64,000 nt of DNA from Phycisphaerales bacterium (GTDB lineage Bacteria; Planctomycetota; Phycisphaerae; Phycisphaerales; UBA1924), in the NCBI GenBank assembly GCA_029260495.1, contig JAJDDD010000008.1:1-64000 (forward strand), in the 5' to 3' direction. The notes below the pieces were generated by a model that did no database searches, was not told where the DNA came from, and saw only the letters and a list, made by a program, of their open reading frames with translations. Shown one piece after another: positions 36,277 through 44,729 of this stretch; position 1 is the first letter of the stretch, and each line of letters begins with the position of its first letter. The translations under genes and the position numbers were made by a program.

Positions 36277-36644
36277 TCCGGCATCTCAATTCGATCGAGC
36301 GTGAAACCGCTGTCTTTGATTGCCTGAGCGAGTTGGTCTCGGGTGGCGGGGTCGTTCGGGGAAAGTTCGACGTAAACCTTTCCCGTTGAAAGTTCGACGC
36401 GAACATCTTCAACACCTGGAGCGTCGGCAAACTGCCGATTGATGCTATGGACTCAGAAGGGGCATCCGATTCCTTTGACCCAGAGCGTCGCGGTGTTGCC
36501 CGCCGATGTTGGCGCGCCCGAAGTCACAAGTGTTGACGCTGCATCAATCGAAGTCGGCGGCTTTGGCGAAGTCGAACAGCCCAACATTGTTGATGTGACA
36601 ATAACGCCAAGAGTAAAGCATTGCATATGATGATTGGTGCTCAT
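36273..36644 (-). CDS. Probable selenoprotein: HMA-domain lipoprotein with CxxU (in-frame TGA read as Sec)
   Basis: 123 residues if TGA at 36455-36453 is decoded as selenocysteine (residue 64). The ATG at 36644 has GGAG 9 nt upstream. The N-terminal part looks like a lipoprotein signal (MQCFTLGVIVTSTMLGCS). Residues about 53-120 are an HMA metallochaperone domain: TLWVKGIGCPF-U-VHSINRQF, where GIxCxxU replaces the usual GMxCxxC. VEDVRVELSTGKVYVEL and AIKDSGFTLDRIEM follow. Three sequence facts favour read-through: the frame continues as a complete HMA fold, it ends in an ATGA overlap with the next gene, and a hairpin of bacterial-SECIS type follows the TGA. If TGA were a stop, the product would be 63 aa with no metal site. 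A pseudogene is the alternative. No Sec machinery is visible in the window. Confidence 0.75.
36424..36455 (-). promoter_or_regulatory. Bacterial SECIS-like element just after in-frame TGA
   Basis: Immediately after the TGA (36455-36453, minus strand) there are 14 nt, then a perfect 6-bp stem TCGGCA/TGCCGA closing a 3-nt loop GTT. The loop G is the 21st nt after the TGA. From known bacterial SECIS rules (small apical loop starting with G, about 16-37 nt downstream, inside the coding sequence), this geometry fits. No energy calculation was run. Confidence 0.65.
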
Positions 36645-36792
36645 GAACAGGTGCTCCGCATCCTCTATATGGCACGTGTTTCAACATAGACGTAAGAGTC
36701 AGCGCCGCAACTCTCAAGTCGGTGACTGGTTCGTGTCGCATTGTATCAATGACAGGTATTCTACAATTGACACTGTGATCCGCATGCTCGAT

Positions 36793-38610
36793 CTACTCCC
36801 CCTGATCCAGCACCGCCATGAACGCCTCTTGCGGAATATCCACCGATCCGATGGATTTCATCCGCTTCTTTCCTTCTTTTTGCTTTTCCAGCAGCTTGCG
36901 CTTGCGTGAGACATCGCCGCCGTAGCACTTCGCGGTGACGTTCTTGCGCATGGACTTGATGGTTTCGCGCGCGATGACTTTGCCGCCGATGACTGCCTGG
37001 AGGGGGATCTCAAACTGGTGGCGGTCGATTTCTTTGCGCAGGCGAACGAGGAGCGTTCTGCCTCGTTTGTCAGCGTTGTCGCGGTGGCAGATAAGTGAGA
37101 GCGCCTCAACCTGCTCGCCGTTGACGAGAATATCCACCTTGGCGAGTCGATCGGTGCGATAGCCGACGAGGTCATAATCCATCGTGCCGTAGCCTCGCGT
37201 CATGGACTTCAGCTTGTCGTAGAAGTCGTAGATGATCTCCGCCATCGGGATTTCGTATTCAATGATTTGGCGCGTGTCGGAGATCATCTGCTGGTGTTTG
37301 AAGACGCCGCGACGAATGGTGCACAGCGCCATGATGTCCCCGATGTTTTCCGTCGGGACGATGATTTCGAGTTTGACGATGGGCTCGCGCAGCTCCTTCC
37401 AGATCGAGGGGTCGGGAAGGTCAGCCGGGTTGGTGATGAGCATGGTCCTGCCATCTGTGGTTTCAAGCTCATAGGTGACGGTGGGCGCCGTCTGGATGAT
37501 TTCGACGCCGCCCTCGCGTTCGATGCGCTCCTGGATGATCTCCATATGAAGAAGACCAAGAAAACCACAGCGGAAGCCAAAGCCCAGCGCTTCAGAATGC
37601 ACCGGCAGATAGGTAAAGCTTGCGTCATTGAGGGCCAGCCGTTCGATGGAGTCGCGCAGCTCCTCGAAGTCCCCGCCTTTCTTTGAGCCTGCGGTCGTTG
37701 TCGCGGGGTAGAAGTCACAGAAGACCATCTGCCGAGGCTCTTCGTAGCCGGGAAGCGCCTTCTCAGCTGGGTGAAGATCACTTGTGATGGTGTCGCCGAC
37801 GCGCACGTCCTTCAGCGTTTTGATTGAGGCGATGAAGTACCCGGTTTCACCAGTGCCGAGCGTTTGAGCCTTGGTGGGCTTGGGCGTGTATTTACCAAGC
37901 TCGGTGACGTTGTAGGTTCTGCCCGTGCCCATCATGCGCACTTTGTCGCCCACGGTGATGGATCCATCGAAGACTCGGATATAGATCACGACGCCGCGAT
38001 AGTCGTCGTAGTGACTATCGAAGACGAGGGCGCGCAGCTTGTCCGTCACCTGCTCGCGCGGCGGAGGCAGCCGATCACAAATAACGCTCAAGAGTTCATT
38101 AAGGCCTTCGCCTGTCTTGGCCGAGCAGAAAATGCAATCCTCAGCGGATAACCCGAGCACATGTTCGATTTCCAGAGCGATGTCCACCGGGCGTGCGGTG
38201 GGAAGGTCGATCTTATTGACAACGGGGATAAGATCCAGATCCTGCGCGATCGCGAGATATGCATTGGCGACAGTCTGTGCCTGCACACCCTGGGCCGCAT
38301 CCACCACCAGCAGCGCCCCTTCGCATGCAGTCAGCGCACGGCTGACCTCGTAAGCAAAGTCCACATGACCAGGTGTGTCGATAAAGTTGAGCATGTACTC
38401 CTGGCCGTTGTGAACATGCTTAACAGTGACGGCAGACGCCTTAATGGTGATCCCGCGCTCGCGTTCGAGATCCATCGAATCGAGCAGTTGCTCGCGGGCC
38501 TCGCGGTCGGAGACAGCGTGCGTAGATTGCAGCAACCGATCCGCCAGCGTGGACTTGCCGTGATCGATGTGAGCGATGATTGAGAAGTTTCGGATGATTG
38601 GTTTGGACAT
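36793..38610 (-). CDS. lepA: Elongation factor 4 (LepA)
   Basis: 605 aa, the full family length. Ribosome-associated translational GTPase thought to act on back-translocation or initiation. The G domain has AHIDHGKSTLADRL (G1), the RGITIKA switch, DTPGHVDF (G3) and NKIDLP (G4). The later EF-G-like domains and the C-terminal LepA signature (GGDVSRKRKLLEKQKEGKKRMK) are intact. It lies downstream of the nitrilase-family gene, which ends in a hairpin, so it probably has its own promoter; a TACAAT box lies at 38659-38664 on this strand. Confidence 0.97.
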   Translation of the reverse strand: MSKPIIRNFSIIAHIDHGKSTLADRLLQSTHAVSDREAREQLLDSMDLERERGITIKASAVTVKHVHNGQEYMLNFIDTPGHVDFAYEVSRALTACEGALLVVDAAQGVQAQTVANAYLAIAQDLDLIPVVNKIDLPTARPVDIALEIEHVLGLSAEDCIFCSAKTGEGLNELLSVICDRLPPPREQVTDKLRALVFDSHYDDYRGVVIYIRVFDGSITVGDKVRMMGTGRTYNVTELGKYTPKPTKAQTLGTGETGYFIASIKTLKDVRVGDTITSDLHPAEKALPGYEEPRQMVFCDFYPATTTAGSKKGGDFEELRDSIERLALNDASFTYLPVHSEALGFGFRCGFLGLLHMEIIQERIEREGGVEIIQTAPTVTYELETTDGRTMLITNPADLPDPSIWKELREPIVKLEIIVPTENIGDIMALCTIRRGVFKHQQMISDTRQIIEYEIPMAEIIYDFYDKLKSMTRGYGTMDYDLVGYRTDRLAKVDILVNGEQVEALSLICHRDNADKRGRTLLVRLRKEIDRHQFEIPLQAVIGGKVIARETIKSMRKNVTAKCYGGDVSRKRKLLEKQKEGKKRMKSIGSVDIPQEAFMAVLDQGE

Positions 38611-38707
38611 AAGCAGGCACAGAGGCAGTGGGGCGGTTAAAAATAAATCAGGCTGGGCATTGTATCGGCGAGGCCGGCCCCGGAAGACAGATCAATAGGC
38701 AGCATGA

Positions 38708-38727
38708 CGCAAACGGGGGCGTTTGCG
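38708..38727 (-). terminator. Terminator-like hairpin after the nitrilase gene
   Basis: A perfect 8-bp stem CGCAAACG/CGTTTGCG with a 4-nt loop begins directly next to the nitrilase stop codon. The minus strand has no T-run after it, so termination may be partial. Confidence 0.5.
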
Positions 38728-39579
38728 CTATGTTTTCTGTGCAGACGCTGTAGCCGCCGGTGCTGCATGACGCCAGGCTTCAGCGTACATCTCCGCCCGG
38801 ACTGACAGGTATCCCGGATATCGGGTGCGAGCCTCCCGAACGACGTTGCGATCCAGTGTCACAATGCCAACCGGGTCTTCGGTTTCGAGAAGCACCTCGC
38901 CGCTCGGGGACACCGCGATCGAGGGCCCTCCGATCAAGACGCCATTCTCAGGCGCCGGGCGATTCACGGACAAAACATAGAGACAACTCGTAAGCGCATT
39001 GGCGATGAAGACGTGACGCCAGCGCTCATAGGTGGCTCGTTCGGTCGATCGCGGATTCAGCACAGCTTCCGCTCCGAGCGCGCCGAGCAGGTGTGAGCCT
39101 TCAGGGCGGTTCACATCCGAGCAAATCTGGACGCCGAAGGGCATGCTGAAATCATCGAAGACAGGAGCGAGGCTCTCGCCGGGTTCGTAATGGCTTGACT
39201 CCCAAAAGCCCGGCTCCTCCGGGATATGGCATTTCTCAAAAGTTCCGCGCAGTTCGCCGTGCGCGTCAAAAACAAGCGCTGTATTGAACCGCTGACCTGA
39301 TTCGGGGCGCTGCACAATTGCTCCGCCGACAAGTCCGATGCCGACGTCGCGCGCCGCTCTCGCCTGCATTTCATGGCGTTCGCCACGTGGCGCTTCAGCG
39401 TCTTCGTCGCGAGCAATCTTCGTTGCTGGAACCCATGGCAAGACAGCTAGCTCGGGAAGCACCGCGAGTTGTGCTCCCTGCCCTTGCGCCTGGCGCAGCC
39501 GGGCGTGCAGCCGCTCGGCGCCATCGTCCTGATAGAAACACTCGCTTATCAAAGCAACGGTCAGTGTGTCGGCCGCCAT
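38728..39579 (-). CDS. Carbon-nitrogen hydrolase (nitrilase superfamily) amidase
   Basis: 283 aa. It has the full Glu-Lys-Cys catalytic triad: E43 in LAVLPELAVL, K116 in RGTFEKCHIPEE, and C153 in GVQICSDVNRPEG. The class hydrolyses non-peptide C-N bonds (amides, ureides). The sequence after the Cys (LLGALGAEAVLNPRS, ERWRHVFIANALTS) has the normal core layout, and no signal peptide is present. The closest subfamily by eye is the N-carbamoylputrescine or beta-ureidopropionase type (LPWVPA loop), but this is uncertain. Monocistronic, upstream of lepA. Confidence 0.88.
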   Translation of the reverse strand: MAADTLTVALISECFYQDDGAERLHARLRQAQGQGAQLAVLPELAVLPWVPATKIARDEDAEAPRGERHEMQARAARDVGIGLVGGAIVQRPESGQRFNTALVFDAHGELRGTFEKCHIPEEPGFWESSHYEPGESLAPVFDDFSMPFGVQICSDVNRPEGSHLLGALGAEAVLNPRSTERATYERWRHVFIANALTSCLYVLSVNRPAPENGVLIGGPSIAVSPSGEVLLETEDPVGIVTLDRNVVREARTRYPGYLSVRAEMYAEAWRHAAPAATASAQKT

Positions 39580-39645
39580 GAAACTCTCCTCAGATTGCGG
39601 AGGGGAAAACGATCAAGCCTGCAATCGCGCTATATATCCTTTGCA

Positions 39646-41466
39646 TTACTCATCAACAGGCGCCGTCGACTTAATATAGACCTCCGCCAACTGCTCCGCC
39701 GCGATCACGCTCGGCGCCCCGGCCATCATGTCGGCGCCCGTCTGCGTTTTCGGGAACGCAATCACATCACGAATGTTCTCTGTCCCGCACAGATGCATCA
39801 CCACGCGATCGAGCCCCATCGCAATCCCCCCGTGCGGCGGCGCGCCATGCCGAAGGGCATCAAGCAGGAACCCAAACTTGCTCCGCGTTTCATCCTCGGT
39901 CAGGCCGAGCAGTCCGAAGACCTTCTCCTGGATGACATTGTCATGAATACGAATGCTCCCGCCGCCAATTTCGGATCCATTTAATACAAGGTCATACGCG
40001 AGGCTTCGCACCGAGCCGGCGTCGGAGTCCATCGTCGGCACATCTTCCGGCGCCGGGCTGGTGAACGGATGATGCAGCGCGTCAAACCGTTTTTCATCCT
40101 CGTTCCAAGCCACCATTGGAAAATCAACAACCCAAAGGAAGCTCCACTGCGCCCCATGCGCTGGCATAAGCTCCAGCTCTCGCGCAATCTTGAGTCGCAG
40201 TTCACCCAGCGCCCGCGCGACAATCTTTTCAGTGTCGGCGCTAAAGATCACAAGATCTCCATCCTCGAGGCCAAGTCGTTCAATCAGCTCTTCCTTTACA
40301 TCTCCCAGGAACTTTGCGACGCCCGTTGTGAACTCGCCGCCTTCGAGCTTCACCGTCGGCGCGCCCCCGGCGCCAAACTGCTTGACAAAATCCGTGTATG
40401 AATCCGTCACCTTCCGCGTCGCCTTCGCTGCGGCGCCGGGAACCCGGATCGCCTTGACAACGCCCCCCGCCTCAACGGCTCCTGTAAACACACGAAAACC
40501 CGTTTTCGTCGCGAGGTCAGAAATATCCACAAGCTCAAGCCCGAACCGTATGTCAGGGCGATCCGTCCCGAATCGGAGCATCGCCTCCTGATACGTCATC
40601 ACAGGCATCTCGCCGACCTGCACATCGAGGACTTCCGCCCAGATTTGCCGGAACATGTCTGAGATCAACCCCATGACATCTTCGCGATCGACGAAGGACA
40701 TCTCAATATCGAGCTGTGTGAACTCCGGCTGCCGATCGGCGCGCAGATCCTCATCGCGAAAACAACGCACAATCTGAAAGTACTTATCCAATCCCGAAAC
40801 CATCAAAATCTGCTTCAGAATCTGCGGGCTCTGCGGCAGCGCATAAAACGTTCCCGGCTGATGTCGCGACGGCACGAGAAAGTCCCGCGCGCCCTCCGGC
40901 GTCGCCTTAAACAAGCACGGCGTCTCAACTTCTATAAACCCGCGCTCATCAAGAAACCGCCGCATGATCTGCGTCACTCGATGTCGCGTGCGCAAAATGC
41001 TTTGCATTCGCGGCCGGCGCAGATCAATGTGCCGATAGCGCAGCCGAGTCTCTTCCCCAGGCAGCGCCTCTTTGTCCGTCGGGCGGAAGGGCGGGTTCTC
41101 CGCTCGGTTCAACACCTCCACCTCTGACACCACAACTTCAATCTCGCCTGTCTCCAGCCTCGGGTTGACACCTCCGTCGCGCTTGCGCACAACGCCGTGC
41201 GCTCGGATCACATCCTCCCCGTGGAGCGTCCCCGCCGCTTCCATCACCTCCTTCGGGCAATCCTCCAGATCGAAGACAAGCTGCGTCACGCCATCCCGAT
41301 CGCGCAGATCAACAAAGACCAGCCCTTCGCCATGATCCCGCCGCGAGTCCACCCACCCCGCCAGCGTCACCGCGGCGCCGACATCTTCACTTCGAAGCTC
41401 GCCGCAGGAATGGGTTCGACGCCCCGTGGCGGATGTTGAAACAGTCGTCGTCATGGTTGGGCTCAT
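39646..41466 (-). CDS. aspS: Aspartyl-tRNA synthetase
   Basis: 606 aa, the length of bacterial-type AspRS. It has an N-terminal OB-fold anticodon domain (VTLAGWVDSRRDHGEGLVFVD in part: GWVDSRRDHG), class II motif 2 FRDEDLRADRQPEFTQLD, a bacterial GAD insertion domain (about residues 300-410), and motif 3 GIAMGLDRVVMHLCG with IRDVIAFPKT near the end. It charges tRNA-Asp. An alternative start is the ATG four codons in. Whether it is discriminating or also charges tRNA-Asn cannot be judged from sequence alone. Confidence 0.97.
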   Translation of the reverse strand: MSPTMTTTVSTSATGRRTHSCGELRSEDVGAAVTLAGWVDSRRDHGEGLVFVDLRDRDGVTQLVFDLEDCPKEVMEAAGTLHGEDVIRAHGVVRKRDGGVNPRLETGEIEVVVSEVEVLNRAENPPFRPTDKEALPGEETRLRYRHIDLRRPRMQSILRTRHRVTQIMRRFLDERGFIEVETPCLFKATPEGARDFLVPSRHQPGTFYALPQSPQILKQILMVSGLDKYFQIVRCFRDEDLRADRQPEFTQLDIEMSFVDREDVMGLISDMFRQIWAEVLDVQVGEMPVMTYQEAMLRFGTDRPDIRFGLELVDISDLATKTGFRVFTGAVEAGGVVKAIRVPGAAAKATRKVTDSYTDFVKQFGAGGAPTVKLEGGEFTTGVAKFLGDVKEELIERLGLEDGDLVIFSADTEKIVARALGELRLKIARELELMPAHGAQWSFLWVVDFPMVAWNEDEKRFDALHHPFTSPAPEDVPTMDSDAGSVRSLAYDLVLNGSEIGGGSIRIHDNVIQEKVFGLLGLTEDETRSKFGFLLDALRHGAPPHGGIAMGLDRVVMHLCGTENIRDVIAFPKTQTGADMMAGAPSVIAAEQLAEVYIKSTAPVDE

Positions 41467-41580
41467 TTACTCGTTGACAATCGTGAAACGTCCAGCAAAA
41501 CGACGGAGTATAGCTTCGCCCCGCGCGCCGGCTCGCGCCCTGCGGTTGACATTCCCCCTCCCACGCGGTCAAGTCCAGCG

Positions 41581-42735
41581 GTGACCACCGATTCCCCATC
41601 CAAACCGCTCCTCTTCACCGCCTTTGAGCCCAGCGGAGACGAGCACGCCGCCCTCGTCATCCGCGAACTCAAACGAAGAGACCCCGCCCTCTCCATCTTC
41701 GCCTGGGGCGGCCCTCGCATGAAAGAGGCCGGCGCCACAATCATCTGCGAAACCGGGGCTGACGCCGTCATGGGCCTACCCGGCCCTTCCAAAATCCTCG
41801 AGCACATCCGCCTGAACAAGTCCATCGCCAGGTGGCTCGATGAAAACACTCCAGCCGCCCACATCCCTGTCGATTCCCCGGGCGCCAACTTCTCCGTCTG
41901 CAAGCTCGCCAAAGCCCGCCAGATTCGCGTTATCCATCTCGTCGCGCCTCAGCTCTGGGCCTGGGGCTCATGGCGCATCGGCAAGCTCCGCCGGCTGACC
42001 AATCATGTGCTCTGCGTGCTCCCCTTTGAGGAGCGCTGGTTCCAGCGTCGCGGCGTCTCCGCAACCTTTGTCGGCCACCCCGTCTTCGCCGACCCTCTCC
42101 AGATCGACGCCCCCGACCAAACCGCCAATCTTCCATCCGGCGCCCCCCGCCTCGCCCTTATGCCAGGCTCGCGCCCCAGCGAAATCACGCGCAACGCCCC
42201 GCTGCTGATCGCGGCCTACCGCAAGCTCAAGCGGCGCCAGCCGCGCATCTGCGCCGCCATCGTCGCTGCCAGTGACTCTATTGCAGAACGCCTCCGCGCC
42301 ATGATGGCGGAAACCGGTGGCGAGCCTGATGATCTTTCCATCATCACGCGCGCCGTTGACGCCGTCGTCAACTGGTGCGATCTCGCTGTCACCGTCTCGG
42401 GCACCATTACGCTGCGCATCGCGCGCCAACGCAAACCCATGGTTGTTCTCTATCGCATGAACCCCGCCCTCTATCACGGCCTCGCCCGCTGGCTTCTCGC
42501 GACCGACCACATCGCGCTGCCCAATATCGTTGCGGGTCGGCGGATTATTCCCGAGCTCATCCCCTACACCGGCGGCCCCCGGCGACTCGTCGAAGAAGTC
42601 GAACGCCTCGTCGACGACGAAACCGCCCGGGCAGAACAATCCCAGGCCCTGGGTGTAATGATTAAACAGTTCGAGTCACGATCCGCAGCGACACTTGCGG
42701 CGGATGAAATAGAGCGGATTGCGCTGCGCGGGTGA
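41581..42735 (+). CDS. lpxB: Lipid-A-disaccharide synthase
   Basis: 384 aa with a GTG start. GT19 enzyme joining UDP-2,3-diacylglucosamine to lipid X in lipid A synthesis, a peripheral inner-membrane protein. Family motifs include TAFEPSGDEHAA at the N-terminus, GPRMKEAG, VDSPGANF, HLVAPQLWAWGSWR and the donor loop LMPGSRPSEITRNAP. It shows that this organism makes lipid A-type lipopolysaccharide. It is divergent from aspS and convergent with the TPR gene. Confidence 0.93.
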   Translation: MTTDSPSKPLLFTAFEPSGDEHAALVIRELKRRDPALSIFAWGGPRMKEAGATIICETGADAVMGLPGPSKILEHIRLNKSIARWLDENTPAAHIPVDSPGANFSVCKLAKARQIRVIHLVAPQLWAWGSWRIGKLRRLTNHVLCVLPFEERWFQRRGVSATFVGHPVFADPLQIDAPDQTANLPSGAPRLALMPGSRPSEITRNAPLLIAAYRKLKRRQPRICAAIVAASDSIAERLRAMMAETGGEPDDLSIITRAVDAVVNWCDLAVTVSGTITLRIARQRKPMVVLYRMNPALYHGLARWLLATDHIALPNIVAGRRIIPELIPYTGGPRRLVEEVERLVDDETARAEQSQALGVMIKQFESRSAATLAADEIERIALRG

Positions 42736-42754
42736 AGGGTGATGGCACGCCGCT

Positions 42755-44509
42755 CTACTCAGACGGGAATTCGTCAATCCACCCTTGCAGCTTCTCTACC
42801 ATGTGTGTGGCGGCAAGCTGTGCAAACAAATCCCGTGATTGAATCCACAATCGCCGCGCCTCGTCAAGCTCGCCGCGCGTTCGGTAGATCAGCCCGAGGT
42901 TGGCGCAGTCTCTAGCCATGCCCTCCCGGTTCCCCAGCTTTTTGTCGATGGCGAGCGCCTTGCGGAGCATGGTTTCCGCCTCGTCGAGGTCGTCTTGCCT
43001 TCGATGGATCAGCCCGAGGTTGCCGTAGTTGACGGCCATATTTTGCCGGTATCCCAGCTTTTCGTGAATGGCGAGTGACTTGTGGTGCATTTTTTCTGCT
43101 TCGTCGAGCTCACCTCGCTTGTGATGGATCACCCCGAGGTTGCCGTAGGCGCTGGCCATGCCCTTTAGGCACCCCAGCTTTTCGAAGATGGCGAGCGCCT
43201 TGCGCTGCGTCACTTCAGCCTCGTCGAGCTCGCCGCGCGTTTGATAGATCAGCCCGAGGTTGGCGTAGGCGGAGGCCATGTCCTCCAGGCGCCCCAGCTT
43301 TTCGTAGGTGGTCAGCGCCTTGCGGAACATCTTTTCCGCCTCGTCGAGCTCGCCGCGCGTGTGATGGATCACCCCGAGGTTGCCGTAGGCGGCGTCGCGC
43401 CAGGCATCATCGTCAGGCGCCAGCTCCAGCAGTTTGCGATATTGCGTCTCAGCCGCTGACAATTCGCCACGCAGATCAAAGATAACCCCTAGGCGATTGA
43501 TCGCATCAAGATCGTCAGGCAAGAGCGCGAGAATGCGGTTGATTGAATCCAGGGCCCGGTCGATATCGCCCACAACATAAGCGACCGCAGCCCGCTCTCG
43601 ATGATGCTCTATGAGTTGCGATTCATGGTCTGCTACACGCTGATCGAGAAACTCAAGAAGTTCCTCTGGATCGCCGCGGCGCAGTCGCTCAAGCATCGCA
43701 TCCACCGAGCCGCCCGCAGCCCGTTCCGCTTCGACCTTTGCCATAATCGCGTCATGCACCTGCTTGCGCAGTGAGGCGATCTCCGTATCCCTTTGGCCAA
43801 GTTGTGCGATGTAGTTTTCTGTAATCTGCTTGATCGCAGCTTCTAAGCGTTGAGTTGCATCAAGAATATCAGTCTGCCCCTCGCGCAGCGCCGATGTGTC
43901 CTCCTTCACCGCCACCATCAACTTGCGCTGCTCAGCCATCTCGGCCTTCACATCATCAACAGTCCCCTGCAGTTCCACCCCCGCAGCCAGCAGCTCATCA
44001 AAGTTCTCCTCAAGAAACCCGCCCAGCGAAAGAAACAGCCCATCGTGCTTCTGGAGATATTCCAGAATCTCTTGGTCGCTGCCGCCCTGCAGCTTCACCA
44101 ACCCCTCGATCTCTTCAAGCCGTTTCAGCGTCTTTTCAAGATCGAACCGAAGGTCAAACCCAAGCACTTCCAGCTCGCCACTGATGTCATCAAGCTGCAC
44201 ATCCTCTTTCTTCGCGTGCCGTTGAAGAATGTCCAGCGCCTTGCGCAGATCCTCTGCCTGCTTCGCCTCTGATTTTCTCGCCTGATAGTTCAGCCCGATT
44301 TGAGCAAGAATCAAGGCCCCCGTAAGGACGATTGGCACAGCGCCGCCTGTCGCAATCCCCGCCGCCCCCGCTGCGACAGTCGCCGTATGCATCACTCCAG
44401 CCGCCGAAAACTCGGGCAGCAACTGCCTGATGCCATCTACCAAACAGCCTGCTGAATGCTTCACAACCACCTCTTTCAGCCCAAGAGAAACCCGTGCCGC
44501 CCCGCACAC
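42755..44509 (-). CDS. Coiled-coil/TPR repeat protein
   Basis: 584 aa. A hydrophobic stretch at about residues 37-72 (TATVAAGAAGIATGGAVPIV, GALILAQIGLNYQ) is followed by a helical coiled-coil-like region (about 80-270, rich in Glu/Lys/Leu). From about residue 290 there are some seven tetratricopeptide repeats. The last five are nearly uniform 40-residue TPRs of the form ANLGLIYxTRGELDEAExxxRKALAIxEKLG. Such proteins act as assembly scaffolds. They resemble the regular TPRs of NB-ARC/CHAT-type systems, but no such effector domain is seen. The repeats are near-identical at DNA level (120-nt period). Confidence 0.82.
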   Translation of the reverse strand: MCGAARVSLGLKEVVVKHSAGCLVDGIRQLLPEFSAAGVMHTATVAAGAAGIATGGAVPIVLTGALILAQIGLNYQARKSEAKQAEDLRKALDILQRHAKKEDVQLDDISGELEVLGFDLRFDLEKTLKRLEEIEGLVKLQGGSDQEILEYLQKHDGLFLSLGGFLEENFDELLAAGVELQGTVDDVKAEMAEQRKLMVAVKEDTSALREGQTDILDATQRLEAAIKQITENYIAQLGQRDTEIASLRKQVHDAIMAKVEAERAAGGSVDAMLERLRRGDPEELLEFLDQRVADHESQLIEHHRERAAVAYVVGDIDRALDSINRILALLPDDLDAINRLGVIFDLRGELSAAETQYRKLLELAPDDDAWRDAAYGNLGVIHHTRGELDEAEKMFRKALTTYEKLGRLEDMASAYANLGLIYQTRGELDEAEVTQRKALAIFEKLGCLKGMASAYGNLGVIHHKRGELDEAEKMHHKSLAIHEKLGYRQNMAVNYGNLGLIHRRQDDLDEAETMLRKALAIDKKLGNREGMARDCANLGLIYRTRGELDEARRLWIQSRDLFAQLAATHMVEKLQGWIDEFPSE

Positions 44510-44729
44510 CCGCCAGCCATTTTACTATCCCCCCCGACAGGCTTCGATCCCCTTGTGAGTTCCCGCGAGGCCTGCGATTGGCCCCTTCACTCCTATCCAA
44601 ACACACATTTTCGCTCACTTTGAGCTGGAGTCGAATAAATCCCATCAGGACTGCGATTGGAGTAGAATAGGATTGGTGCGCGTTTGGGCAATCGGGACGA
44701 GCCGGACTTCAGTGAGGACACGAACAGGC

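Noticed and set aside
36439-36630. Plus-strand 63-aa ORF over the HMA gene
   Set aside because: No ribosome site or family pattern; the minus strand explains the region better.
42800-43450. 120-nt direct repeats as an intergenic repeat array
   Set aside because: They code for uniform 40-residue TPR units in one open frame.
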